Shown here piece by piece: positions 1-11,487 of a stretch of DNA of 64,000 nucleotides. Source of the DNA: Luidia sarsii. Lineage: Eukaryota; Echinodermata; Asteroidea; Paxillosida; Luidiidae. Below the pieces are notes generated by a model, which was not told the DNA's origin, searched no databases, and worked only from the letters and a program-made list of their open reading frames with translations. The DNA is taken from NCBI GenBank assembly GCA_949987565.1, contig OX465121.1:696137-760136 (forward strand), in the 5' to 3' direction. The first letter of the stretch is position 1. Each line of letters opens with the position of its first letter. The translations under genes and the position numbers were made by a program.

Positions 1-1400
1 TCTGTAAAGTTACTACATGTACGTGTGGGCCATACTAACATAAGAACAATAAAAAATATATATACGGTGTATGCAACGTGTCCATCAGAACTATTGCAAT
101 ACAGTACATGTGTACTTGGCAATCAAAAAATCAAAAAAGATGTAGGTGTGTAGTTGTATAAAACAGTATTAATTTAACACATGCCATTGTAATTGTACAC
201 TTGCATGCATAAAATGGACAATCATTTTTGTAGAGCCTGCAGAGAAAAGAGCATCGTTCCAAGCTACAAGTACATTGTACATCATGTATGTACCAAAGGA
301 GTTTTCTTGAATCATGCTCAAAAGGGAAACCAGAACATCGGACTACATGGAGTTTACTACAGTACATGTACACACTGTACATATTACACTCTAGAGTCAG
401 TTATTGTCATGTATCATTTAAAAAGTACCGGGTACGTACGTCAATTTGACTTGATAAGTTGATACCAGGCATCGTTTACATTAATATGAGCAGTGCCTTA
501 TACCGTACATGTACAGTCTATTTCAGGAATTCCTAGCAGCAATCTCCTGAAGTTCTCAGGCTTGATGCAAGCGGCATCCAATCTTTGTGGCGCACGCCGG
601 GCCACAGGAAATGACGGCATAGTATTGCTACCCGACTCAAGCAAGGCTGCGGCTCTTGCCCAATGCCATTACAGAGAAGTCTAAGGTGTGAGTCACCCAT
701 CCCCACGGAACAGGACACAGGATGAACCTTAACATGTCAAGAACCACTGAGGGTTGAGTTTGGGGGGGAGGGGGAGGGGGAGGGGAGAAGGGGGGTTGGA
801 AGGGGGAGAGAAAGGGGCAAGTAAAGGTTAGCCCGGATGCCAGGGTTCAAGTTTGGGGGAGGGTGCCAAGATATGCATGCAATATGGCTCAGTTTTAGAA
901 TGGAAGAGTACAAATGTGCAAGTTACATGTACCGTAAACATACATGTACATGTACTGTACGCTAAACCAGATCTCGAAGTGTCAGGTTCAAGTTCCAGTC
1001 CAGTTAAAATTTCATGGCCATTCTTTAAAACATTTTTAAACGACATTTCCAGTCAGTTTTTCCTCTTTAATTTGGTGTTGTACATGTACACGTTTCCAAT
1101 AATATAATTTATGATATGACAATTAGTACATTGTAATTTGTATACATGTAGAAATCTTACAACTACAAGAAGTACACTGTATATAGGCCTACATGTATAT
1201 AATTATTGGGTGTGTACAGTACACTGTACAGGCAGGTACACATGTACTATTACAATGAAGTGTACATGTACATGTACAATGTACATAATGTATACATGTG
1301 TATACATACATGTACGTGTACATGTACACATGTACCTGTATGCATGTACACGTACATGAACAGAAAGTAGGCAGTACTGCAGTGTAAACATCCACACCCT
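1..1400. other. AT-rich non-genic DNA dense in TGTACA/ACATGTAC palindromes
   Basis: Short overlapping palindromes (ACATGT, TGTACA, GTACATGTAC) recur throughout, most densely at 1240-1360, giving alternating purine-pyrimidine runs. A G-rich patch lies at 755-820. Open frames here are short and look like nothing known. No gene seen. Confidence 0.6.
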
Positions 1401-1659
1401 GGAAATCAACTGAAAATGTAATGTTGTCATGAAAAGAAAAGTCACTGCAATATTTCACCACCTTTTCAAGGCCACAATTCTTCACCAGCTTTCCCAAGTG
1501 ATTTCACCATGGTTCCAACTTCCAAGCCTCAATTGTTGGTGGTTATACTTAGAAGAGCTGCAATGCACAAGCCTTGCTGTACAATTCCACAGACTAGCAC
1601 GAGCTAGACCACAACTGTCTGCCATGCAGTTGTGTAGTGATTAGGCTACAGAGCACAAT

Positions 1660-1890
1660 AATTGAATTACCCCCACCCCAGGCAGGACCAATTACCACCC
1701 TAGATATTCAAGGTTTTTTCACCTTCCTGTACATTGTATCTTAACATGTCCTCATCAGGTCACATGAGGTGAAATCTTTTGGTTAATTCCACTACCAGTA
1801 TATAAAAGCATGGAGGAAAAGGGACTAAATCACCAGTGCACTTTGTTTTTCATGGCGACATGAAATCTATCTTGTTTAATTCAATGTTTA
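1660..1890. repeat. Possible diverged relative of the TTA-flanked 470-bp element
   Basis: The words ACCACCCTAGATATTCA, CATCAGGTCA and GGTGAAATC occur in the same order as in the elements at 18029-18504 and 27715-28185, but the rest has drifted and no ends are visible. Weak call. Confidence 0.35.
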
Positions 1891-2509
1891 TAAAGTGATG
1901 CATGGAGAATGTTGTTATTTCTCCATGTGTTGGCAATTCAATCTTCGATTGCCACATCTTGTCTTTTTTGTTTTTTAGAGTAAACCATTTTTATTTACAT
2001 AGGCCTGAGGCGGGCCTACAATGTATCTGTCCAAATATTCATCCGATTTTCAGTTAAGATTTTCACGGTGATATGATTCTGGCAGTGGAAAATGAAGGCA
2101 ACTCAAATCAACTCAAAATCTAAGAGGGCCTGATGACTTTTGATTCTACATGTACATACCAGGTACACCATGTACGTGAACTGTAGCAAGCCCATTCTCA
2201 AAGGACTTGCTAGAACATTGAGAAATATCCAGAAATGTCAGGCCCCTTTATTTTATATAAATAGGGGGGGGGGGCCTAAGTTTTTATTTTTAGTCACTTA
2301 GCATTTTGCAAAATTTTTGTATTATAATAATATTACTCTAGTCCAAAACTGAAGGTGCTGAAAATGTGACAGTCACCTGACTCACCTCTTCAAAGGGGCA
2401 GCTTTTGAGGTGAAGAATGACTTTAAACTCGGATCTCATGGAAAGAGCTGGATCGTAGAGCCAGACTAGCACCTGACATAGAATGCCCTATACCAGATGA
2501 AGCCTTGAA

Positions 2510-2690
2510 GGATGTATGGAACTGGAAGTACACGCACTGAAGGATGACATGAAGAGGCCCTCTGTGGCCACAGTTGAGTCAGTCCTATTGTACGCAGGTG
2601 AGTCTTGGACACTCTATTATCCTTTGGTAACCATCTCAAGGAAACGCTGGAAAGAGCAGTTGGTACGTATGGGCGAAGAGTCACCTACTG
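2510..2690 (+). pseudogene. Possible non-LTR reverse transcriptase C-terminal scrap
   Basis: Encodes VESVLLYAGESWTL, close to the LLYGSETWTL block near the C-terminus of many LINE reverse transcriptases, then frame-shifts through a segment resembling KTLER. Short and decayed. No ends seen. Confidence 0.45.
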
Positions 2691-3366
2691 TACGTACACG
2701 TACCGGTACATGTGCATTCTGTATACACTGTATACCCGGTATGTACAGTATGTAAATGCTGAAGAGAGACACAGAGCTAACTGAAACTACATGTATACTG
2801 AAATGTGTCAGGCTAGTGTGGAGAAAGCACATACTTATTGTACAGGTCTGTATTCATTTTATTGAGCCTCAACCGTAATACTTGTCCTAGTTGTGGCCTG
2901 TAGTTGTACATGTACATGTATAGTGTATAGTATAGTGTTTGTACTTAAAACCATGTAACCACTGTAGGCCTACATGCACATGTATGTGTGTACTCTTCTT
3001 ACTGACAGTAACTTAGTCTGTCAATAGTTCATGTATGAATTTTTCAAGAAGATAAATAAAGGTTTAGGCCTTACCATTCATGCCATGAACTGATACCACA
3101 ACAACCAATATTTACAGTACAATCCTGTAAAAACCTCTTCATTGTCTATACTGTAGACAGTCTAGTGTCAGACAATTTAGTGTAGGCCTAGTGAGTATAG
3201 TGTGCAAGGTGGTGGGATGTTTTCAATGCTACTTTTTTCTGCATTTGAGAAATAAAAGCCAATAAAGAAATATAGCATTGTTTTGTAAGAGTAGTTCATT
3301 AATCCATATAGTTCATTAGTTCCTTAAGTTCGTCCATGCATGAACACATTCCTTCCTCCATGCCAT

Positions 3367-3580
3367 AACTTAGTCCGAGTAACTTGTAGTCCGAGTAACT
3401 TGGACCATGCTTGGACCCTTACAATCGCCCTTTTTTTTTAAATGTTTTTAAAAAGGGCGATTGTAAGGGTCCAATTAAGTTACTCGGACTAAGTAACTTG
3501 GACCCGACAAGTCACCCTTTTTTTAATTTTGAAATTTCAATGAAAAAAGGGTGACTTGTCGGGTCCATGTTTCTCGGACT
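3367..3580. repeat. Double hairpin fold-back element
   Basis: Two separate near-perfect hairpins. One pairs GGACCCTTACAATCGCCC with its complement across a T/A loop (about 3413-3472). The second pairs GGACCCGACAAGTCACCC with its complement (about 3500-3567). The motif TAGTCCGAGTAACTT flanks and separates them. This is most likely a composite fold-back MITE. Confidence 0.7.
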
Positions 3581-3589
3581 ATAGGCCTA

Positions 3590-5565
3590 CACATGGCAGG
3601 CACATCCATCAGAGGACAAGCATGGATGTCTTCTTATTCCAGTCCATGGGACGACGGAACTGCACTACAGACTACAGTCGTACAGGCACTGGTGCACCAG
3701 CAAGAAAATGAACAAAATGTAGGTAACATAACAGTAACATATAGTACTAGTTTCTCACGTTTTTACTTCATACTTACTGTGTTCTATGTGGAGAAAAATT
3801 CCCTCCCTCCCTCTTCAGTTGTCTGTATATTGCACATTACCGTGTGAACTCCGTCTGCTACTATATAGTACTGTGTAGACTAGTACGTACTACAGCTTAG
3901 CATCTTACTTCACTCAAATCATTTATTTACCCAATACCATTATTTGGCGTCAGTTCCTGTTTGAGTTTCCCACACACGGAGACCAACGACCTTTGCGACC
4001 CGCGTCTATTCAGACGATTTCACGCGCACACGATGCACTAATAAACACAAGTCATGATTTCATGTGCAGAGAAATCTTGTGTGAGAATGGTTTATAAAAT
4101 TATCATAGAGCTCCATATCGAAGTGTGTGTACATACTATACCGTACTAGTTCTCGTTAACTTGGGAAGGAAGGGAAAAGTTCCTTCCTTTCCTTCATCGG
4201 GATGTGTACTGCAACTTTTCGTGTTCGTGTCTGTGCAAAACAGGATTGTTTATCAGCATGTTGTAGTACCTACAGTACAATGTACATGTACAATGTACAT
4301 GTATGGTTCTACCATAGAGGTTATACATTACCAACCATGTATAAGAAGGTATAAGGTACCAACCATGGTACAAGTATGGAGCTGCAGTTCCGAGGAAGGA
4401 ACTAAACTAACTGTAGCCTCTGGGTTTTGATCCTCTTAATTAATTACCCCATAAAGCATTGGTCTATGGTTACACCATGGTTACACCATGGTTACACAGA
4501 CTACTTTGAAGAGCATATAAAAATCTACTCGACACTGGCCTACTGTACGCTTCCATGACTTTATGCCGATCGATAATCTCCCATGTCAACAAAGTAACCA
4601 GCCAGATTCAGGTATCGCTCCCGTCAAAACCAGTCGTTCATTGGGCCAATGTTCGGCACAGGGATACGGAGCGTTCGTAGTCTCCTGTCAAGACGTCATT
4701 CTGTATTTATTGCATGTAACGGCGGCAACTCACCCAGTTTTCATGCAGTTGAACTGCCGGCGAAGTGTTAAACCATAACGGTTTCATTTCCAACCGACTG
4801 ATATGTGCTTCTTCTAACAAGTACTCTTTATTTTTAGCTCAAACTCACCTGGTTTCGTGATAACCAGCACATATCACTGCCACTATTACGCTCAATTAGG
4901 ATTAGTTGTGCGTAGCATTATTGAACTACTCACCGAAGACACTAAAATAAAGCCTGTACCCAGACCATTCCAATGCACCACTGCAAGAATCCGAATCATT
5001 ATTAGTTACCCATCTCTCTCTTCAGACAATCAACCTGCCTGCATGATCCCTCTTGAATTAATAACTCTCGACCAAAAGAAATCAGCAAAATCATTTGCCC
5101 AATTTCCGAACACTCCAAATTTGAAAAATTATTTATTCATCGTTTTTAATAGTATCAGACATTCTCAAAATTTAGTGGACGTATCAGACATTCCGTGAAA
5201 TTCTGGAGCTCGAAAATCTGCCGTTTTCGAGAAACGAAATTGGTTTCGGCGAAGCAGTTTGCAACATTTGTGTATATCACTTTTGGGAAAGATGATAAAA
5301 AAATGAATTTCAGTTTGAAAGGGGTATCAGCTAAGGAAACGTGGGGGCTGTCCTTGGTGACGTCATTGGAAAACAACCTGGTCCATTACTCTTGTGATGG
5401 GGAAAGTGTTACATCATACGTTCGTATAAACAGTCACTGTACGTTTCAGGAGTAAATAATTTATAGACCAATTCGTTGAGTGCTTGCAAAATTCGTTGCT
5501 GAAGATTGCAACGTCGTTTGGTCGTCAAAAATCACGCTGACACGACCGAAATCGAAATAGGCCTA
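3590..5565. other. Non-genic stretch, no recognisable gene
   Basis: Unique-looking sequence with short palindromic triplets such as tandem TTACACCATGG (4468-4496). Open frames up to 113 codons have no recognisable motif and no splice context. It could hold an unrecognised 5' exon of gene 1, but nothing supports one. Confidence 0.4.
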
Positions 5566-5850
5566 TATAGGTTTAAGCCCCTACACAAAATTGGTAAGAT
5601 CGAGAAACAGAAATGATCACAGATTTACATGAAATGTATATAGATTGAGGATGGATATAGTAGAAACCTCGCACTGAACTATTTTTCGGAACAGTACGGC
5701 GTTGAATGCTGCATTTTCGCGAAACAAAATAATGAAGTGGTTTTCACGATTTTCTCAAGACTCGGTTGGCGGATTGAGCTGACATTTTCACAGGTGTGCT
5801 ATTTCATTCATAATTATGTTGGATCAGACAACGTATGGATGCTATTCGTT
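5565..5850. mobile_element. TTAA-flanked inverted-repeat element, type B (partial)
   Basis: Starts TTTAAGCCCCTACACAA-ATTGG and continues through the shared internal words CAAGACTCGGTTGGCGGATTG and GGTGTGCTATTTCATTCATA. The same words occur in the elements at 10371-10751 and 62850-63192. The right end is not clear. Confidence 0.5.
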
Positions 5851-6634
5851 GTGTAGAGACTTTAATGCGACCCGTAAAAGCGTACAGTGCAGTGTACACA
5901 TTTCGAAGCTTGTCGTGTAACCGTCTATTGCCATCGGAAAACTATTTTCAGAATCCGTATCCTCGTTGTCGTCTGGGAGTTCATCGGGTTCTAAAGAAAA
6001 AGCGGGTGGAAAGTCGTCTCGGCCGAAAACGTGAAATAGAAAACGCGCTAAAAAAAAGGTGAATAATTACGCATTACGCGCCAGGGATCTTCTCCAATCT
6101 AATGTAAGTGTACCGCATTTTCGGGAAGAGAAAATGGTATGGTTTCCCCCATGACGTAGAAAATAGCTCCCTAAATGACTAGGGGTATAATCTTAATTAA
6201 TCAAAAATCAAGACTGAAACAGAAAAAAAAAAATTGATCTGGGATTATGATGTACCAAATTAAACACAATTATCTAGTACCAAATCAGGATTTTCAATTT
6301 GTTGGTTTGGAGTTGACCTTTACGACACATTCAACATCCAGGAGGGTAATGACTAACACCATGCATGCAGCTTTCTGATAATCCTTCTTTTGTGTTCAGT
6401 CTTTCACACTTCTCTCTTTGATCTTTCCCCCTATTGTCACTAATCCCTACCCCACTCCTTGCCCTTCTCTTTGATCTTTCCCCCTCCTCTCACTAATCCC
6501 TACCCTACCCCTTGCCCTTCCCTTTGATCTCTCCCTACCAGCTTCACTCTTTGTCCTTTGTTTCTCATCCGTGTCCTATTCACTCTCTCCCCCCTGCCTT
6601 CGTGTACATGTATCTGTTTTGTCCTTGTCACTCT

Positions 6635-6695
6635 GCCTTTGAGAAAGGTCCTGCTAGGATCGAAACGTCAGGCCCACTAAATTTTTAGATCACAT
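6635..6695 (+). repeat. Dispersed palindromic repeat with GGTCCTGCTAGGATCGAAAC core
   Basis: High-copy motif: GAGAAAGGTCC, TGCTA, GGATCGAAACGTCAGG. Further copies lie near 19596-19670 (back to back), 23466, 31465-31530, 37206, 39592-39640 (minus), 53880, 57040, 59360 and 60805. The core forms a short hairpin. Confidence 0.7.
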
Positions 6696-6743
6696 TCAGT
6701 ATAAACAACGGCGACCTCATTATGGTCCCTATGAATCATCATC

Positions 6744-6830
6744 ATGCCGCCAGATGGTAGAGCGTGGGTACGGTAATCCAGAGGTCTCGGGTTCGAGTCC
6801 CGGTTCAGTCAAAGTTTTCTTTCAAAAAAA
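6744..6830 (+). repeat. tRNA-derived SINE fragment
   Basis: Contains AGATGGTAGAGCG and the Pol III B-box word GGTTCGAGTCC, followed by GGTTCAGTCAAAGTTTTC and an A-rich tail. The A-box half is degraded compared with the copy at 9123-9215. Confidence 0.7.
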
Positions 6831-7154
6831 CAAACAATTTGTTTGCTCCTTGGTTGTTAAAATGTGTCCATTTTGTTTTTTTTTATTTTGTCCAAGTGAA
6901 GACACCTACGGGAATTTTTTTTAATACTCATTTTAATTGCAACCTGACAATCTAATAATTTTGTTTAATTGTTTCGCTAAAATTACCACGAAGACATTTT
7001 TTTCCTCATTCACATGCAGAATTTAACATTATGCACAAAGCAGAAATCCATCATTTTCACAAACCAACAACACAGCGATACAAATTACCCAACCGAAAAT
7101 TCACCCACATTGGATCCCCTATAATAATAACTGGACACTTCACAAAGGTTAGTT

Positions 7155-7363
7155 AGAATTCAAGTCAACTCGTTCTCCGTGCATTATTTTATGCGAGCAC
7201 AAGTTGGCTCGGGTACGAGTTGGTTCGGGCACGAGTTGGTGCGGGCACGAGTTGGTGCGGGTACGAGTTGGCACGGGTACGAGTTGGCACGTGTACGAGT
7301 TGACCAAAATGGGCACGAGTCGGTCAGAGTACGAGTCGGTTTGGGTACGAGTTGACCTGTTCC
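7155..7363. mobile_element. Inverted-repeat element filled with a 16-bp minisatellite
   Basis: Terminal sequences AAGTCAACTCGT and ACGAGTTGACCTGTTCCC are inverted copies. Between them about nine variants of a 16-bp unit (GGGTACGAGTTGGCGC type) run in tandem. The same ends and unit occur at 9102-9645, which has a clear 8-bp target duplication. Confidence 0.65.
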
Positions 7364-8161
7364 CGTTCTCATGCACTGACTGCTTACGGACTTTCAATGA
7401 TCAAGGTTAACGATTGCGTTCAGAAACGTTATCAACTCTGAGGTCGACTGTCCGATCATTCAATTGAAAAATATGAGGAACAGTGACATTGACTGGTTGA
7501 TAGGATCTCAACAAAAGGAGGTCGATGTCTTTCAATTGATGTTTACTCTCGTCGGTAGACTTCAGCCCCATTTCTGCGAGGAACGGTGCGCGTGCACCAA
7601 CCTGTACTGAAATAACAAAATCTGCGCAAAGGCGTACAGGCTGAGAGACTGGAGCATAACCCTGTGACAGGCAGGAATACTTTTAGGATTTCCTCTTCGT
7701 ACTGAGGAAGGATTTGCAGCTCACTGCGAGAGAGCTTTCTTGCAGTTTGAGGGTAAGTGTGAGCAAGTGATTGTATTTCTTGACAAATGATGAATTTCCG
7801 GTATCTGTTTACAGTCCCATGGGTTTAGATCGAAGGGTTTTCCATAATTTCAAAAGCTTCAATAGGGGAAGGTCGCCTGATGATTTGTTTTTTCCCAGTA
7901 ACATGAATCCCCGTTGCCTTCAGAATTTCAGATAATTATCTCTCCAAATTCTGTATGCTAGACTTGGGCCTAATTTGCTGCAGTTATGCAACAATGGGAA
8001 ATGAAGGCAGATGTACTGCTGCTTCAGTACAGTCTGGTCATCTCTCTCAGTTCTATTTGTAAGCGCTTGGCCCGTGCCTGATCATCAAGTGGTTGTTTGC
8101 CAGCCAAAGCCGTCGTTCGTATACTGCAACCTGCCAAAAAGCATGCATACATGTGCTGTTA

Positions 8162-8442
8162 AGGGGCTTTCACACCGTAAACGAAGTCCCCGGGGATTTC
8201 TCGGAAATTCCCCGGGGATTTCGGTCTGTCTATTCACACAACCGAAGAAATCCCGGGGATAAGTTTTTCCCCTGGGGAATTTTTTTACCCCTGCTCGGGG
8301 GTAGGGTAGAAAAACCCGGGGAAATTCGGTCCCCGGGAGTTTCCAAATGGGTCCAGTGCTAGTGTGAATGGGAATTCTCGAGGAATTCCCCGGGGATCTA
8401 ATCCCCGGGAATTCGCCCTGTAGTGCGAAAAGGGCAGCTATA
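8162..8442. mobile_element. Fold-back MITE rich in CCCCGGGG
   Basis: Ends GGGGCTTTCACACCG and GTGCGAAAAGGGC are imperfect inverted repeats. The interior repeats CCCCGGGGATTTC and its complement at least six times, with many GGAATTCC-type palindromes. The superfamily is not identifiable, because no clear target duplication was seen. Confidence 0.6.
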
Positions 8443-9122
8443 GACGCTTTCTCCCACATGCAAAAGTAGCATTCAGAAATGAATTGCAAGAGATTGATTG
8501 GACCCACTGTGTCAAAGTGTCTCTTGTTCACACAAATATGGCCAGTTTGAAATTACATTCCTCCTAAGCCAGAACTTCCAGTGGAAGCAAGCTACCAGAG
8601 TAGAAAGTAAAAAACCTTAGGTAATATACAGATCTTTCAGGAACTTGATTAATTAAGAAGCGACAGCGTGCGTAGAATGTACTACATAAACAAAGTGAAT
8701 AGGTTAAGGAAGGTGATTCTGAAACAGTGTACTTCCAGGCAAAAAATGACCACCGTAACCTTCAACAAAGTGGAAACTGGTGGAACGAAAAAAAGTCTCT
8801 CACGGGTTTGAAACATGAATATGATTGACTGCAAAATCTTGTCGACAATGTTGATCATCTTGATCAGGAAGAATTTGCCGATAATTATGGTAACTTCCTT
8901 CTTTACCTCCATCTCATCCGACTTCCATCCTCTATTTGCACCGGTATCTCACAATGAAACACACATTCCTGATGCCCCAAAAGAACGGCTGTAATATAGA
9001 GATCGAGAAAGCACTGGAGTCTGTGAGAATGCACGAGGCACCTGGGCCCAATTTCATGTACAGCCGCTTCAGCGCCAAAAGTTGCTTAAGCATGCACAAA
9101 CGGGAACAGGTCAACTCGTTTA

Positions 9123-9215
9123 TTTTTTTGAAAGAAAACTTTGACTGAACCGGGACTCGAACCCGAGACCTCTGGATTACCGTACCCGCGCTCTACCATC
9201 TGAGCTATCCAGCCC
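9123..9215 (-). repeat. tRNA-derived SINE with intact A and B boxes
   Basis: On the minus strand TAGCTCAGATGG (A box) and GGTTCGAGTCC (B box) are spaced as in a tRNA, but the anticodon stem does not pair well, so this is a SINE head and not a tRNA gene. Relatives lie near 19190-19400, 28858-28975, 35410-35545, 38530-38765, 40750-40905 and 59065-59345. Confidence 0.8.
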
Positions 9216-9513
9216 TTTGGATGGTGGCGGTCCCATATCTCCAGGGATCTCGCCCCCGCTTTCATTCGATACGCAAAACAATTGCCCGACTGCTGTAGCC
9301 AGGTTTGCAACAATTGTTGTGCGTATCGAATGAAAGCGGGGCGAGATCCCTGGAGATATACGGCAGATCTAGGTTAAATACTTCTGACTGGCGCCCCCAC
9401 CACGGCAAAGAATAGTTGACTATTAAAAAAAAAAAAAAACGTTCCCAGTCAGTTTTCCTTTAATTGTTTGACTTTAAAATAATTTATTAATTTTAATAGC
9501 AAACTTAATCACG

Positions 9514-9630
9514 AGCACGAGTTGGTGCGGGTACGAGTTGGCGCGGGTACGAGTTGGCGCGGGTACGAGTTGGCGAGGGTACGAGTTGGCGCGGGTACGA
9601 GTTGGTTGGGCACGAGTTTGCATGGGTACG
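9514..9630. repeat. 16-bp minisatellite (GGGTACGAGTTGGCGC)
   Basis: About seven copies with single-base variants. Because 16 is not a multiple of 3, open frames here are repeat artefacts. Confidence 0.85.
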
Positions 9631-9919
9631 AGTTGACTCGAATCCGCACAAACAGTCAAGATTCATAGGATTGGCTTGCCAACCCAAACTCCGCGTTTGG
9701 TTCATGCTATAGTAAAGAAGAGTGGAATACAAGTCAAAAGAGATTGAGATCACATCCAAGTGCGGTTTGTAATCCCGTTTACACAAGTAAGACTTTTCCT
9801 GCTTAGCAGATTTTCACGCTTAAGCGGCTCTGTGAAATTGGGTCCAGTTTGGGTGCAGATTTGAACTATTGCACAACTGCTATGCTCTGCCACAGATCAA
9901 GCCAAGAACATTTTGCGTG

Positions 9920-11240
9920 TCCTTTCCCTCGACTTTACAGCAAAGCGTGTGATATGATCTATCGTGTCATTCTTATCGATAAACTCAAATGTCTTCGTGT
10001 CGATCAAGTCACCGTAACCGGGTCACAGAATTTCTACCACACAGAACTGAGCGCGTGAAGATTGGCATCTGTAAAGCACAGTGTATATACCATCAGTGGA
10101 GGATGTCGCAGGGAACCAAACTTAGTTCATCGTTATTTATCATGATCGATGATTGGAGATCTCCAACCGGGTTGCCCCCTGTCAACATATGTTGACGATA
10201 CAACATTGTATGAGGTAGTGCCGTCACCATATAAAATGCACAATGAAGGGACGGTGCAGGATCGGTCGATGGATTGGTCCCCATGCACGTAATACATGCT
10301 GATTAACCCAAACTAAAGAAATGGTTATCAGTTTCATCAAGCATACGGGTATGCTATGTAACTATAGATGTTAAAGGGATAACACAACATTGGTCGAGGT
10401 CAAAGAATAGCATCCATACGTTGTCTGATCCAACATATGCATGAAATAGCACACCTGTGAACATTTCAGCTCAATCCGCCAACCGAGTCTCGAGAAAATA
10501 GTGAAAAACCGCTTCATTTGTTTCGCGAAGATGCTGCATTCAACGTATTGTTCCAAACAATCATTTAGATCTAGGGGTGAGACGTAAACAATTTATTTAC
10601 TCTCAAAATACTCTCAAAGTACAGCATTTTAGGCAGTGATATATCAGTGCGACGTTTCTACCATAACCATCTTCAAACTGTATAAGTTTCATGTAAACCT
10701 GTGAATATTTCCGTTTTTCGATCTTACCAATGTTGTGTATAAGGGCTTTAATTCCTAATCTTAACATTGATGATTATAGTTATTGGTCGTGAGAAACAAA
10801 TGAAGCTATTAGCGTTCATCCTATAAGTGAGAATTTGGGATGGGAGACCCATATTATATGCTGTATACGAAAACTGCTCGGAGACTGTACTTGTTAGTGC
10901 AGGCTTCATAGGGCCGAGCTTACCCATTGAAACCTCTGCAAATACTATTTTGCTTGTATTAGATCACTCAAATTTGTTGGATTCTATTCAACGAAGGGCT
11001 TTGAGAATGAGGGTTCTTGACACGTATTATGCGAAGGCAATGGAGCAGGTAAATTTACAATAATTATTTAGCCTGCAGGAAGTCACTTTGTGAGCAGTTA
11101 TTTACTGACATGTCAAAGCCTATCCAAAAGCTGAATTATTTGCTTGACCAAAACACCCGGCTAGTCCCTTGCTTCAAACGTGTCATTCCTATAGATCTAG
11201 TATGGCAGCATTTGCTTGCAGTCTACAAACACTAGGCCTT
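9920..11240 (+). pseudogene. Decayed non-LTR retrotransposon reverse transcriptase
   Basis: Pieces in order across frames are CDMIYRVILIDKLK (the family's AFD-type block), SQGTKLSS then a YVDDTTLYE catalytic block at about 10189-10212, ENLGWETHI, ARRLYLL, LLDSIQRRALRM near 10970-11010 and RKSLCEQLF-TDMSKPIQKLNYLL near 11080-11150. Many stops and frameshifts; clearly dead. The order matches CR1/Jockey-type LINE proteins. A TTAA-flanked element sits inside it at 10371-10751. Confidence 0.7.
10371..10751. mobile_element. TTAA-flanked inverted-repeat element, type B, nested in the RT fragment
   Basis: Begins TTAAAGGGATAACACAACATTGG-like and ends CCAATGTTGTGTATAAGGGCTTTAA, near-perfect inverted ends with TTAA at both borders. 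The reverse transcriptase reading resumes after it, so it is a younger insertion. Confidence 0.75.
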
Positions 11241-11487
11241 TCGTCATATTTATGTAAATTGTATGCATTGAGCCCAAAACGAGGCTATACCGGTAATTGA
11301 TATGGGCGATAGATTTCCAAGATGGCGGTAAATTCATGGGACCTATACCGTTGTTTCTAAGATAACGTTCGGTTTTGTTAAAGAGTAGCAGCGGGGAACA
11401 ACAGTCAATCTTGGAAATCTAGCGCCCATAGCCTCGCTTTCAGTTCAATGCGTACAATCTGCATGAATATTAAGAAAGGCCTATGAA
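11233..11487. mobile_element. Fold-back MITE with ~80-bp inverted ends
   Basis: AGGCCTTTCGTCATATTTATG near 11236 pairs with AATATTAAGAAAGGCCT near 11460-11485, and the GCATTGAGC and GAGGCTAT blocks pair further in. No coding capacity. Confidence 0.6.

Larger units (their letters stand above)
9102..9645. mobile_element. Composite insertion with 8-bp target duplication, carrying a SINE and a minisatellite
   Basis: Flanked by GCACAAAC at 9094-9101 and 9646-9653. Ends GGGAACAGGTCAACTCGT and (inverted) GGATTCGAGTCAACTCGT share their inner halves. Inside are a tRNA-derived SINE on the minus strand, a long hairpin (about 9229-9262 pairing with 9320-9358) and a 16-bp minisatellite (9514-9630). The 8-bp duplication fits hAT-like elements; this assignment is inferred. 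Confidence 0.7.
9044..9845. mobile_element. CCAATTTCATAGAGCCGCTTAAG MITE, split by a nested insertion
   Basis: The left end (GGGCCCAATTTCATG, 9044-9101) and the right part (from 9654 to GTGAAATTGGGTCC near 9845) belong to the same ~245-bp inverted-repeat element seen intact at 11662-11905. The two halves are separated by the insertion at 9102-9645, flanked by GCACAAAC on both sides. Confidence 0.7.

Noticed and set aside
1800..1810. TATA-box promoter (TATAAAA near 1800)
   Set aside because: No gene starts downstream and the site is inside a probable transposon relic.
6635..6695. Active hammerhead ribozyme
   Set aside because: The CUGANGA box is degenerate and stem III is missing in all copies read; kept only as a resemblance in the findings.
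9143..9215. Functional tRNA gene
   Set aside because: A and B boxes are present, but the anticodon arm and acceptor do not pair properly and many copies with a common tail exist, so it is a SINE head.
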